A stretch of 9,226 nt of DNA from DASRVA01 sp050732935 (GTDB lineage Bacteria; Gemmatimonadota; Gemmatimonadetes; JACCXV01; JAHWKZ01): positions 1-9,226 of the forward strand of contig JBOHRW010000075.1 of the NCBI GenBank assembly GCA_050732935.1, read 5' to 3'. The first letter of the stretch is position 1, and the number at the start of each line of letters is the position of its first letter. A program made the position numbers and the translations under genes. Positions 1-6,004 of this stretch are shown here, piece by piece. The notes under the pieces were generated by a model, which saw only the letters and a program-made list of their open reading frames with translations, ran no database searches and was not told where the DNA came from.

Positions 1-398
1 TTCCCGGGGGGATGTTCGGCCTGGTGACCTACGGGGGGAAGGACAACACCGTGGCGCCCGACGCGACGGCGTCGGCTCAACGGGACTCGATTCTCTCCAT
101 GGCCTGTATGGCCGGCTGGCAGGACCCGGGGGAGGAAGCCCGGACGCTTGACTGGGTCCGCGCGTTCTACAACGAGCTGTTCGCCGACACCGGCGGCGTG
201 CCTGTGCCGGGCGAGGCCTGCGACGGCGCCATGATCAACCACCCGGACGTCGACCTCGCCGAGCCGAAGCTGAACACCTCCGGCGTACCGTGGCACAGGC
301 TGTACTACAAGGACAACTACCCCCGGCTCCAGCGCGTCAAGGCGCGCTGGGACCCGGGCAATGTCTTCCATCACCCACTGTCGATCCGGGCGACCTGA
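1..398 (+). CDS. FAD-linked oxidoreductase, C-terminal fragment (BBE domain)
   Basis: The reading frame is open from base 3 and enters from outside the window, so only the last ~131 residues are present. The ATG at 12 is probably internal because coding-like sequence (Pro-Gly-Gly) precedes it. The fragment ends with the hallmark of the berberine-bridge-enzyme C-terminal domain of the PCMH-type FAD oxidoreductases: Tyr-Tyr-Lys-Asp-Asn-Tyr, then RLQRVKARWDPGNVFHHPLS, which in the family closes the substrate pocket and packs beside the flavin. Family members oxidise alcohols, sugars or alkaloid-like substrates, using FAD that is often covalently bound by the N-terminal half. That half lies outside the window, so cofactor linkage and substrate cannot be judged. 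The next gene starts 36 nt downstream on the same strand, so co-transcription is plausible. The family call is firm; the specificity is unknown. Confidence 0.85.
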   Translation, partial: PGGMFGLVTYGGKDNTVAPDATASAQRDSILSMACMAGWQDPGEEARTLDWVRAFYNELFADTGGVPVPGEACDGAMINHPDVDLAEPKLNTSGVPWHRLYYKDNYPRLQRVKARWDPGNVFHHPLSIRAT

Positions 399-434
399 AT
401 GGCCCGGGAAACCGGCTGACCCAAGGAGGGCAAG

Positions 435-848
435 ATGCAAGTGAACCCGTACCTCAGCTTCAACGGGCAGTGCGCGGAGGCGTTGAAGGTTTACGAGCAG
501 GTGCTGGGCGGCAAGATCGAAGCGATGATCAGCTATGGTGATTCGGAAGCCGCCGGCGAGGTTTCGCCGGACATGCACGACCTGATCATGCACGCCCGCC
601 TGGTGGTGGGCGACCAGGTCCTGATGGCGTCGGACAGTCCTGCCGAGCACTACGAGAAGCCGCAGGGTCTATCCGTGTCCCTCAACGTGGACAAGGCCAA
701 GGACGCCGAGCGCATCTTCAACGCTCTGGCGAAGGACGGGAACGTGAAGTTGCCGTTCCAGAAGACCTTCTGGGCCGCCGGCGGCTTTGGCATGCTCGTC
801 GACCGGTTCGGCACACCGTGGATGGTCAACTGCGAAAACGCCGGCTGA
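435..848 (+). CDS. PhnB-like VOC (glyoxalase-fold) protein
   Basis: A 137-residue protein of the PhnB-type branch of the vicinal-oxygen-chelate superfamily, whose members are small, cytosolic and usually dimeric. Typical signatures are the N-terminal NPYLSFNGQCAEALKVYEQV (residues 4-23), with the phenylalanine-asparagine-glycine and the Ala-Leu-x-x-Tyr pattern, the strand IMHARL around His53, and the C-terminal DRFGTPWMVN (123-132). PhnB-like proteins have no settled reaction; classical metal ligands of glyoxalase I are often incomplete, and here only His53 is an obvious candidate. The start is supported by AAGGAGGG at 423-430, 4 nt before the ATG. The length is normal for the family. The DUF899 gene follows after 14 nt, with its SD touching this stop codon, so the two are probably co-translated. 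An older database label, '3-demethylubiquinone-9 3-methyltransferase', would be misleading here. Confidence 0.9.
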   Translation: MQVNPYLSFNGQCAEALKVYEQVLGGKIEAMISYGDSEAAGEVSPDMHDLIMHARLVVGDQVLMASDSPAEHYEKPQGLSVSLNVDKAKDAERIFNALAKDGNVKLPFQKTFWAAGGFGMLVDRFGTPWMVNCENAG

Positions 849-854
849 AGGAGG
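848..854 (+). promoter_or_regulatory. Shine-Dalgarno site that fixes the DUF899 start
   Basis: AAGGAGG begins on the last base of the upstream stop codon (TGA 846-848) and lies 8 nt before the ATG at 863. This favours 863 over the in-frame ATG at 818, which lies inside the PhnB-like gene and has no comparable SD. The arrangement suggests ribosome re-initiation and coupling of the two genes. Confidence 0.75.
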
Positions 855-862
855 CCATTGCC

Positions 863-1651
863 ATGCCCACGCACGAGACAGGGACCCGGGAGGAATGGCT
901 GGCGGCCCGGCTCGAGCTGCTCGAGGCCGAGAAGGAGCTGACGCGGCGCGGCGACGAGCTGGCGCGGCGGCGGCAGGAGCTGCCCTGGGTTCGAATCGAC
1001 AAGGAGTACCGCTTCGAGACCGACGAGGGGACAGCGTCCCTCGCTGATCTCTTCAGAGCACGCTCGCAGCTCCTCGTCTACCACTTCATGTTCGGGCCCG
1101 AGTACACGGCAGGGTGTCCGGCCTGCTCGGCGATCGCAGACGGCTTCGACGGCTTCGTGGTCCACCTTGCCAACCACGACGTCACGCTCGCCGCGGTGTC
1201 GCGGGCGCCGCTCGCGAAGCTGCAGGCGTACAAGCGGCGGATGGGGTGGCGCTTCCCATGGGCATCGTCGTTCGGGAGCGACTTCAACTACGACTTCCAG
1301 GCGGCGTACACCGAGGAGCAGCAGCAGTCGGGAGTCGTCGAGTACAACTTCCGCGCGATGGACGTGCGGCCGTCGCTGGAGGCGGGCAAGGAGGCTCCGC
1401 TCGCCGAGATCGCGGCGGGAGTTGGCACGGACTGGGCGACGTACACGCGGGAAAGCCCGGGCATGAGCGCGTTTGGACTCGAGGACGGCGTCGTCTACCA
1501 CACCTACTCGGCGTACGCGCGCGGGCTGGACGGTCTCTGGGGCATGTACCAGTGGCTCGACCGGGCGCCACGCGGGCGCAACGAGAGCGGCCTCTGGTTC
1601 CGCCGCCACGACGAGTACGAGGAGGCCGTCGCCGGAACGACCGGCTCGTGA
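863..1651 (+). CDS. DUF899 family thioredoxin-like protein
   Basis: A 262-residue protein of the DUF899 family, which has a thioredoxin-like fold and no established substrate. Residues 8-40 form a charged, probably helical N-terminus (EEWLAARLELLEAEKELTRR). Residues 60-78 contain the core strand LLVYHFMFG, followed by Gly84-Cys85-Pro86-Ala87-Cys88, a CxxC pair where thioredoxin-fold proteins place their redox cysteines. The conserved block MGWRFPWASSFGSDFNYDF (127-145) and VYHTYSAYARGLDGLW (211-226) are characteristic of the family. No signal peptide is visible, so it should be cytosolic. The start at 863 is chosen from the SD at 848-854. A role in thiol redox or peroxide handling is an inference from the CxxC pair. 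It directly follows the PhnB-like gene and precedes the sigma-factor gene by 79 nt. Confidence 0.9.
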   Translation: MPTHETGTREEWLAARLELLEAEKELTRRGDELARRRQELPWVRIDKEYRFETDEGTASLADLFRARSQLLVYHFMFGPEYTAGCPACSAIADGFDGFVVHLANHDVTLAAVSRAPLAKLQAYKRRMGWRFPWASSFGSDFNYDFQAAYTEEQQQSGVVEYNFRAMDVRPSLEAGKEAPLAEIAAGVGTDWATYTRESPGMSAFGLEDGVVYHTYSAYARGLDGLWGMYQWLDRAPRGRNESGLWFRRHDEYEEAVAGTTGS

Positions 1652-1690
1652 TGTGTCCCGCGCGCGCGACGGCTGTGGCGATCGCGGCCA

Positions 1691-1719
1691 TTGAACTTTC
1701 TCGAGCGAGGGGGTATTTC
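1691..1719 (+). promoter_or_regulatory. Candidate promoter for a leaderless sigma-factor transcript
   Basis: TTGAAC (1691-1696) and TATTTC (1714-1719) are separated by exactly 17 nt, the optimum for housekeeping promoters. The first hexamer is close to TTGACA; the second is a weak match to TATAAT. A start about seven bases later falls near 1726-1727, leaving only 4-5 nt before the ATG at 1731, where no SD is visible. This would fit leaderless translation. It is a match by eye only. Confidence 0.35.
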
Positions 1720-1726
1720 CCCCCCT
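1708..1726 (+). repeat. G-run/C-run inverted repeat before the sigma gene
   Basis: AGGGGG (1708-1713), loop TATTT, and a C-run of seven followed by T (1719-1726) form a perfect 5-6 bp GC stem ending 4 nt before the ATG. It lies across the candidate -10 element. It could be an operator-like dyad or a structure that blocks ribosome access if transcription starts upstream. No function is proven. Confidence 0.4.
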
Positions 1727-1730
1727 GACC

Positions 1731-2795
1731 ATGCCCGTCGCCGACATATCGCCCCAGTCTGCGCTCCTGGATCCCGCCCGAAGGGGCGACCGGCACGCCT
1801 TCCAGGAGCTCACCGAGCCCTACCGGCGGGAGCTCCAGCTCCACTGCTACCGCATGCTGGGCTCCCTTCACGACGCCGAGGACCTGGTCCAGGAGACCTT
1901 CCTGCGCGCCTGGCGCGGCATCGACCGGTTCGAGGGCCGGTCGTCGTTCAAGAACTGGCTCTACCGGATCGCCACCAACGCGTGCCTGAATGCGATCACC
2001 AGCCGCCGGCGCGCGGCGCGCCGCGTGCTGCCCGAGTCGAAGGGTCCACCGTCAACCGGAAAACCGGAGGGCGGGCCCGACACGGAGATCGCCTGGCTCG
2101 AACCCTACCCGGACGCGGCCCTGGAGGGACTGGGCGAGCCCGAGCCAGGACCCGAGGCGCGCCACGAGATGCGGGAGGCCGTGCAGCTCGCTTTCATCGC
2201 CGCGATCCAGAACCTTCCTCCCCGCCAGCGGGCCGTCCTTCTTCTGCGTGACGTCCTGGGCTGGTCGGCCGCCGAGACGGCTGGGCTGCTCGACGCCTCG
2301 GTCGCGTCGGTCAACAGCGCCCTGCAGCGGGCGCGCGGCAAGCTCGAGAAGGAGTTTCCCTCGGGCCGCCCCGACGCTCCGTCGGTGCCCGACGAGGAGC
2401 AACGGGCACTGCTCGAGCGCTACGTCCGGGCCTGGGAGCACAGCGATCTCGACGGCTTCGTCGCCCTGCTCAAGGAGGACGCCAACCTGACCATGCCGCC
2501 CTGGCGGGAGTGGTACAAGGGACGTGATTCGATCCGGGCGTTCTTCGAGTCGCCCTTTCGAGTGGGCGGCGAAGGGGCCTTCCTCCTGGTCCCAACCGCC
2601 GCCAACCGGCAGCCGGCCTTCGCCCAGTACACCCGCGGCCCGAAAGGGCTCGATTGTCCGAGGCACGTGATCCACGTCCTCACCCTCCGGGACGGCGCGA
2701 TCGCCGGCCTGACGTTCTTCGCCGATCAGAAGTTCTTCCCCGCGTTCGGCCTGCCGGACGCGCCGCCTCCTCCGGGTGCCAGGCCGGCGATCTGA
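1731..2795 (+). CDS. ECF RNA polymerase sigma factor with C-terminal SnoaL-like domain
   Basis: A 354-residue sigma factor that directs RNA polymerase to a subset of promoters. Region 2 spans about residues 21-95, with the core-binding LGSLHDAEDLVQETFLRAWR (43-62) and SSFKNWLYRIATNACLNAI (71-89). Region 4 spans about 148-205, with NLPPRQRAVLLLRDVLGWSA (161-180) and a helix-turn-helix ending VNSALQRARGKL. The linker motif AWLEPYPD (121-128) is typical of the SigG-like TIGR02960 group. Residues ~222-335 match a SnoaL/NTF2-like domain, including LTMPPWREWYKGRDSIRAFF (253-272). In such sigma factors this extension modulates activity in place of a separate anti-sigma factor, and none is encoded next door. 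The proline-rich tail (345-352) is probably disordered. The ATG lacks an SD (see the promoter entry), but the alignable N-terminus begins soon after it. Flanking PhnB, DUF899 and aldo/keto reductase genes are its likely targets by inference. Confidence 0.93.
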   Translation: MPVADISPQSALLDPARRGDRHAFQELTEPYRRELQLHCYRMLGSLHDAEDLVQETFLRAWRGIDRFEGRSSFKNWLYRIATNACLNAITSRRRAARRVLPESKGPPSTGKPEGGPDTEIAWLEPYPDAALEGLGEPEPGPEARHEMREAVQLAFIAAIQNLPPRQRAVLLLRDVLGWSAAETAGLLDASVASVNSALQRARGKLEKEFPSGRPDAPSVPDEEQRALLERYVRAWEHSDLDGFVALLKEDANLTMPPWREWYKGRDSIRAFFESPFRVGGEGAFLLVPTAANRQPAFAQYTRGPKGLDCPRHVIHVLTLRDGAIAGLTFFADQKFFPAFGLPDAPPPPGARPAI

Positions 2796-2807
2796 CGACG
2801 ATTCTCG

Positions 2808-2827
2808 CCGGCGCTTACGGCGCCCGG
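2808..2827 (+). terminator. GC hairpin in the sigma-reductase gap
   Basis: CCGGCGC (2808-2814), loop TTACG, GCGCC (2820-2824), one bulged C, then GG form a seven-pair stem just after the sigma stop codon. No T-run follows, so it is not a classical Rho-independent terminator. It may slow polymerase, protect the mRNA end or be incidental in GC-rich DNA. Confidence 0.3.
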
Positions 2828-2856
2828 TGAGGAATGCGTGACAGGGGGTTCAAGCG

Positions 2857-3843
2857 ATGAGAATGCGCAGACTTGGAATGCACGGGCCCACGGTCTCGGC
2901 CATCGGCCTGGGCTGTATGGGCATGAGCGACTTCTACGGGCCGGCGGACGATGCAGGCTCCATCGCGGTCATCCATCGGGCGCTGGAGCTGGGGATCAAC
3001 TTCCTCGACACCGCGGACATGTACGGGGTGGGGGCCAACGAGGAACTGGTGGGCCGCGCGGTGGACGGGAAGCGCGATCGCGTCGTGCTGGCCACGAAGT
3101 TCGGGAACGTGCGCGGGGCCGACGGCGCCTTCCTCGGCGTCAACGGCAAACCCGAGTACGTGGAACGGGCGTGCGACGCGAGCCTCCGACGGCTGAGGGT
3201 CCAGGTCATCGACCTCTATTACCAGCACCGGGTCGATCCCGATACGCCGATCGAGGAGACGGTGGGGGCCATGGCCAACCTGGTGCGGGAGGGGAAGGTG
3301 CGGTATCTGGGTCTGTCCGAGGCCGCGCCCGACACGATCCGGCGGGCCCACGCGGTGCACCCCATCACGGCGCTCCAGACCGAGTACTCGCTCTGGTCGC
3401 GGGACCCCGAGGACGAGTTGCTGGCGGTGTGCGACGAGCTGGGAATCGGCTTTGTCGCGTACAGCCCGCTCGGTCGTGGTTTCCTGACCGGCGCCATCCA
3501 GAGCGTGGACGATCTCGCGGCGGACGATTGGCGCCGAAGCAACCCGCGCTTTCAGGGCGACAACTTCCGCAAGAACCTCGAACTCGTGGAAGCCGTCGAG
3601 GGAATGGCTCGAGAGAAGGCCTGCACCGCCGCCCAGATCGCACTCGGCTGGATCCTGGCCCGGGAGGAGGGCATCGTGCCCATCCCGGGAACCCGAAGGA
3701 TCGAGCGGCTCGAGGAGAACGCGGCGGCCGTGGAAATCGAGCTGACGAGCGAGGACCTCGATCGGCTCGACGCGATCGCGCCCAGGGGGGCCACCGCCGG
3801 ATCCCGCTATCCCGAGCCCGGGATGGAGACGGTGAATCGGTAG
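2857..3843 (+). CDS. Aldo/keto reductase (NADP-dependent, AKR13/YhdN-like type)
   Basis: A 328-residue (beta/alpha)8-barrel oxidoreductase of the aldo/keto reductase superfamily, which reduces aldehydes or ketones with NAD(P)H in the cytosol. The N-terminus carries RRLGMHGPTVSAIGLGCMGM (4-23). The catalytic tetrad is complete: Asp51 and Tyr56 in LDTADMYG, Lys81 in LATKFG, and His124 in YYQHRVD. AYSPLGRGFLTG (201-212) and PIPGTRRIERLEEN (275-288) are the usual cofactor-binding segments. Length is typical. The ATG at 2857 is preceded by GGGGG at 2844-2848 with 8 nt spacing; ATG 2863 (Met3) is a possible alternative, and the ATG at 2838 is in another frame. The sigma-factor gene ends 61 nt upstream. 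The sequence differs clearly from the second reductase at 7461, so they are not a recent duplication. The substrate is unknown. Confidence 0.93.
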   Translation: MRMRRLGMHGPTVSAIGLGCMGMSDFYGPADDAGSIAVIHRALELGINFLDTADMYGVGANEELVGRAVDGKRDRVVLATKFGNVRGADGAFLGVNGKPEYVERACDASLRRLRVQVIDLYYQHRVDPDTPIEETVGAMANLVREGKVRYLGLSEAAPDTIRRAHAVHPITALQTEYSLWSRDPEDELLAVCDELGIGFVAYSPLGRGFLTGAIQSVDDLAADDWRRSNPRFQGDNFRKNLELVEAVEGMAREKACTAAQIALGWILAREEGIVPIPGTRRIERLEENAAAVEIELTSEDLDRLDAIAPRGATAGSRYPEPGMETVNR

Positions 3844-3883
3844 CGCCCTGCATTGACCCAACCCTGAATGCGGTGGTGCCGCC

Positions 3884-3889
3884 AGGAGG
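3884..3889 (+). promoter_or_regulatory. Shine-Dalgarno site for a small non-ATG-started gene
   Basis: AGGAGG ends 4 nt before TTG at 3894 and 1 nt before GTG at 3891. The strong match marks a translation start where no ATG exists in frame nearby. TTG is favoured by spacing, although 4 nt is short. A GCGG/CCGC dyad (3870-3882) lies just upstream. Confidence 0.6.
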
Positions 3890-3893
3890 TGTG

Positions 3894-4097
3894 TTGGCTA
3901 CGAAGCTCGAGAAGCCGCTGAAGCGCGAGCTCGACGTGAACGGCGAGGCCTACATCCTCACCATCTCGCCGGAAGGCCTGAAGCTCGTCCCCAAGGGGAA
4001 GCGGAAGGGACAGGAGCTCGCCTGGAAGGATCTCGTCAGCGGCGAGGCCGCCCTTGCCGTCGCGCTCAGCGCGTCGCTGAAGCAGAGTCGGTCCTAG
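3894..4097 (+). CDS. Small conserved-looking hypothetical protein (67 aa), TTG start
   Basis: A 67-residue basic protein beginning MATKLEKPLKRELDVNGEAY when TTG 3894 is the start. It forms the end of a much longer frame whose first part is only the shadow of the preceding reductase gene, so it is easily missed. The SD AGGAGG at 3884-3889 supports initiation here; GTG 3891 would add one residue. Features: a predicted beta-hairpin (ELDVNGEAYILTISPEGLKL), a lysine/arginine patch PKGKRKGQ (33-40), then ELAWKDLVSGEAALAVALSA (41-60), probably a helix. I recall similar small proteins with the pattern L-x-ISPEGLKLV-x-KG-x-RKG-x-ELAW-x-DLVSG in several phyla, but know no function for them. The basic patch would permit nucleic-acid binding, which is speculative. 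It sits between the reductase (50 nt) and the transporter (37 nt). Confidence 0.72.
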   Translation: MATKLEKPLKRELDVNGEAYILTISPEGLKLVPKGKRKGQELAWKDLVSGEAALAVALSASLKQSRS

Positions 4098-4134
4098 CTC
4101 CGCCGGCTGGACCGTCCCGAACATCTCACGACAG

Positions 4135-5415
4135 ATGAATGCTTCATCCCGAAGAGTTCAGCACGTCTACCTGCTCCTGCTGCTCCTCAACACCCTCGCC
4201 GCCTCGTTCATCTGGGGGATCAACACGCTGTTCCTGCTCGATGCGGGGCTGAGCAACACGGAGGCGTTCGCCGCCAATGCCTTCTTCACGGCGGGGCTGG
4301 TGCTCTTCGAGGTGCCGACCGGCGTCGTCGCCGATACGCGCGGCCGGAGGGCGTCGTACCTGCTCGGGACCCTCACGCTCACGATATCCACACTGCTGTA
4401 TCTCTGGATGTGGCAGATGTCGGCGCCCTTCTGGGCGTGGGCGCTCGCCTCCGCGCTGCTCGGTCTCGGCTTCACGTTCTTCTCGGGTGCGGTCGAGGCC
4501 TGGCTGGTGGATGCGCTGGACGCCACGGGCTTCGACGGCGATCTGGAGTCGGTCTTCGCCAAAGGCGAAATCGTCCAGGGGGTCGCGATGCTCGGGGGAT
4601 CGGTCGCCGGAGGCTTGATCGCCCAGGCGACCAACCTGGGTGTCCCCTACATCGTTCGCACACTCGTCCTGTGCCTCACGTTCGTGTTCGCCTGGATTCT
4701 CATGCACGACCTGGGCTTTACTCCGAGCCGCGGGAAGCAACCCGTAGAAGAAGTGAAACGGGTGCTCAGGCGCTCGATCGAGCACGGTCTGGGCAACCCG
4801 CCGGTCAGATGGGTCATGCTGGCCGCTCCGTTCACCGACGGAGTGGCGATCTACGCCTTCTACGCCATGCAGCCCTACCTGCTCGAGCTGTACGGCGACC
4901 AGCAGGCGTACGGGATCGCCGGACTGGCGGCGGCGATCTTCGCCGGCGCGCAGATCGCCGGCGGTCTCCTCGTCCCGGCCGTCAGGCGGCTGTTCGACCG
5001 GCGCACCTCGGCGCTGCTGGCGGGTACGTTGCTGAGCACCGGCATCCTCGCGGCGATCGCGTGGATGCCGAACTTCTGGCTGGTCGTGGCTTTTCTGGTC
5101 CTGTGGGGATTGATGTTCTCCGCCCTTATGCCGCTGCGTCAGACGTACCTCAACCGCCTCATCCCGTCCGAGCAACGCGCCACGGTGCTGTCGTTCGACT
5201 CTCTGCTGGGATCGAGCGGCGGGGTCGTGATTCAGCCCGTCCTCGGCAGAGCCGCCGACGTCTGGGGCTATCCGGTTTCTTACGTCTACGGCGCGGCCAT
5301 CCAGTCGCTGGCCGTTCCCTTCATCTGGCTCGCCCGCCGGGAGAGAGCGGCGTCCGATGCGATAGTGGGAGACCCGTCGCAGGGAGGCGCCGTTGGAGGG
5401 CGGGGCGGTCCTTGA
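4135..5415 (+). CDS. MFS transporter
   Basis: A 426-residue inner-membrane protein of the major facilitator superfamily with about twelve hydrophobic segments. The first runs from ~11 to 31 and the last ends near 400, with a charged central loop at ~192-222 between the two six-helix halves. Motif A, the loop 2-3 signature, is GVVADTRGRRASYL (63-76), with Asp67 and Arg69/Arg71-Arg72. Helix 4 carries SGAVEAWLVDAL (117-128), a pattern typical of a drug/metabolite exporter-like branch of MFS_1. Such proteins usually export small molecules using the proton gradient; the substrate is unknown. The start ATG 4135 has no clear SD, but hydrophobic sequence begins right after residue 10, leaving little room for another choice. 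A Gly-rich, non-conserved tail follows residue 402. It may belong to the reductase transcript, 37 nt after the 67-residue gene. Confidence 0.92.
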   Translation: MNASSRRVQHVYLLLLLLNTLAASFIWGINTLFLLDAGLSNTEAFAANAFFTAGLVLFEVPTGVVADTRGRRASYLLGTLTLTISTLLYLWMWQMSAPFWAWALASALLGLGFTFFSGAVEAWLVDALDATGFDGDLESVFAKGEIVQGVAMLGGSVAGGLIAQATNLGVPYIVRTLVLCLTFVFAWILMHDLGFTPSRGKQPVEEVKRVLRRSIEHGLGNPPVRWVMLAAPFTDGVAIYAFYAMQPYLLELYGDQQAYGIAGLAAAIFAGAQIAGGLLVPAVRRLFDRRTSALLAGTLLSTGILAAIAWMPNFWLVVAFLVLWGLMFSALMPLRQTYLNRLIPSEQRATVLSFDSLLGSSGGVVIQPVLGRAADVWGYPVSYVYGAAIQSLAVPFIWLARRERAASDAIVGDPSQGGAVGGRGGP

Positions 5416-5608
5416 AGTCCCGCGGGTCGTCCGCCGCTGGAGCTTGGACGCGCTTCGTGGTGCCGGTCGCCAGCCACCGATGAGTTCCGGGCCTTCGCGC
5501 GGTCTATACGGGTGGAAGCGGTATCTTTCGACAAGCAAGACCGTCACCGACCGCCCCAGCCCAGGGGGTCGCGTTCATCGCGGCAAATCATCTCAAAAGG
5601 AGGACCCC
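5416..5608 (+). other. Untranslated gap of 193 nt before the DUF1428 gene
   Basis: This is the longest clear gap between two complete genes here. I find no convincing gene or promoter in it. It holds an 8-bp palindrome CCCGCGGG at 5419-5426, a weak -10-like TATACG at 5505-5510 without a matching -35, and the hairpin listed next. Its size suggests that a new transcription unit starts at the DUF1428 gene. Confidence 0.5.
5548..5571 (+). other. Possible hairpin in the DUF1428 leader
   Basis: CGACC (5548-5552) pairs with GGTCG (5567-5571), and the inner CCC (5554-5556) pairs with GGG (5564-5566) around a single bulged G, giving an eight-pair stem. It lies about 25 nt before the SD and lacks a T-run, so a leader structure is likelier than a terminator. 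It could be incidental. Confidence 0.3.
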
Positions 5609-5968
5609 ATGCCTTACGTGGACGGCTTCGTGATACCGGTACCGGAGAAGAGCCTGGACGCCTATCGCCGCATGGCGCGAAAGGCGGGAAAGGTGTGGCG
5701 CGAGCATGGCGCTCTCGAATTCCGGGAGTGCGTCGGCGACGACGTGAAGCCCGGCAAGCTCACGTCGTTCCCCCAGAGCGTCAAACTCAAGCACGGCGAG
5801 ACGGTGGTGTTCTCCTGGATCACGTTCAAGTCGCGCGCCCATCGCGATCGCGTCAATGCGAAGGTCATGAAGGACCCGCGGCTGGCGAAGATGATGGATT
5901 CCAAGTCGATGCCCTTCGACTCGAAGCGCATGATCTACGGCGGCTTCAAGGTGATGGTCGACGCTTGA
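5609..5968 (+). CDS. DUF1428 family protein
   Basis: A 119-residue cytosolic protein of the DUF1428 family, which has a ferredoxin-like dimeric alpha/beta-barrel fold and no known reaction. Family signatures are all present: the N-terminal MPYVDGFVIPVPEKSLDAYR (1-20), ECVGDDV (40-46), TSFPQSVKL (52-60), VVFSWITFKSRAHRD (66-80), and the C-terminal MPFDSKRMIYGGFKVMV (101-117). The length is normal. The start is well fixed by AAAAGGAGG at 5596-5603, 5 nt before the ATG; the longer in-frame ATG at 5393 overlaps the transporter gene and should be ignored. This family often accompanies PhnB, YCII-like and SnoaL-extended ECF sigma genes, which fits the window. The 193-nt gap upstream suggests its own promoter; the propeller gene follows after 36 nt. 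Confidence 0.93.
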   Translation: MPYVDGFVIPVPEKSLDAYRRMARKAGKVWREHGALEFRECVGDDVKPGKLTSFPQSVKLKHGETVVFSWITFKSRAHRDRVNAKVMKDPRLAKMMDSKSMPFDSKRMIYGGFKVMVDA

Positions 5969-5977
5969 GGAGGTGAT
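5967..5977 (+). promoter_or_regulatory. Extended SD-like site in the 36-nt gap before the propeller gene
   Basis: GAGGAGGTGAT overlaps the DUF1428 stop codon (TGA 5966-5968) and matches the 16S anti-SD over an unusually long stretch (the ideal is AAGGAGGTGATC). The normal SD for the ATG at 6005 is AGGAGG at 5991-5996, with 8 nt spacing. The first site has no correctly spaced start: ATG 5976 overlaps it. It may be a ribosome standby site or a relic. Confidence 0.45.
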
Positions 5978-6004
5978 GATCTTCTCGACGAGGAGGCACA
6001 GACG

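Noticed and set aside
818..862. Upstream ATG for the DUF899 gene
   Set aside because: It overlaps the PhnB-like gene, adds a non-conserved basic stretch and lacks an SD; 863 has a good one.
1659..1670. Alternating CG run after the DUF899 gene
   Set aside because: It is too short and common in DNA of this composition to interpret as Z-DNA or a repeat element.
650..1813. 387-codon minus-strand frame
   Set aside because: It covers PhnB, DUF899 and the sigma start in antisense and shows no recognisable motif.
2838..3890. Long plus-strand frame running into the 67-residue gene
   Set aside because: The first ~350 codons are a Gly/Arg-rich shadow of the aldo/keto reductase; only the part after the SD at 3884 looks coding.
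4135..4147. Inverted repeat ATGAA-TGC-TTCAT at the transporter start
   Set aside because: It is short, falls inside codons 1-5, and is likely chance.
5514..5544. GGAAGC...CGTC as an ECF-type promoter before DUF1428
   Set aside because: The spacer is about 22 nt, too long for the usual 16-17 nt, and the -35 is imperfect.
4144..5547. 467-codon open frame on the minus strand
   Set aside because: It lies opposite the MFS gene; its protein is Arg/Glu/Gln/Pro-rich without domains, typical of antisense shadows in high-GC DNA.
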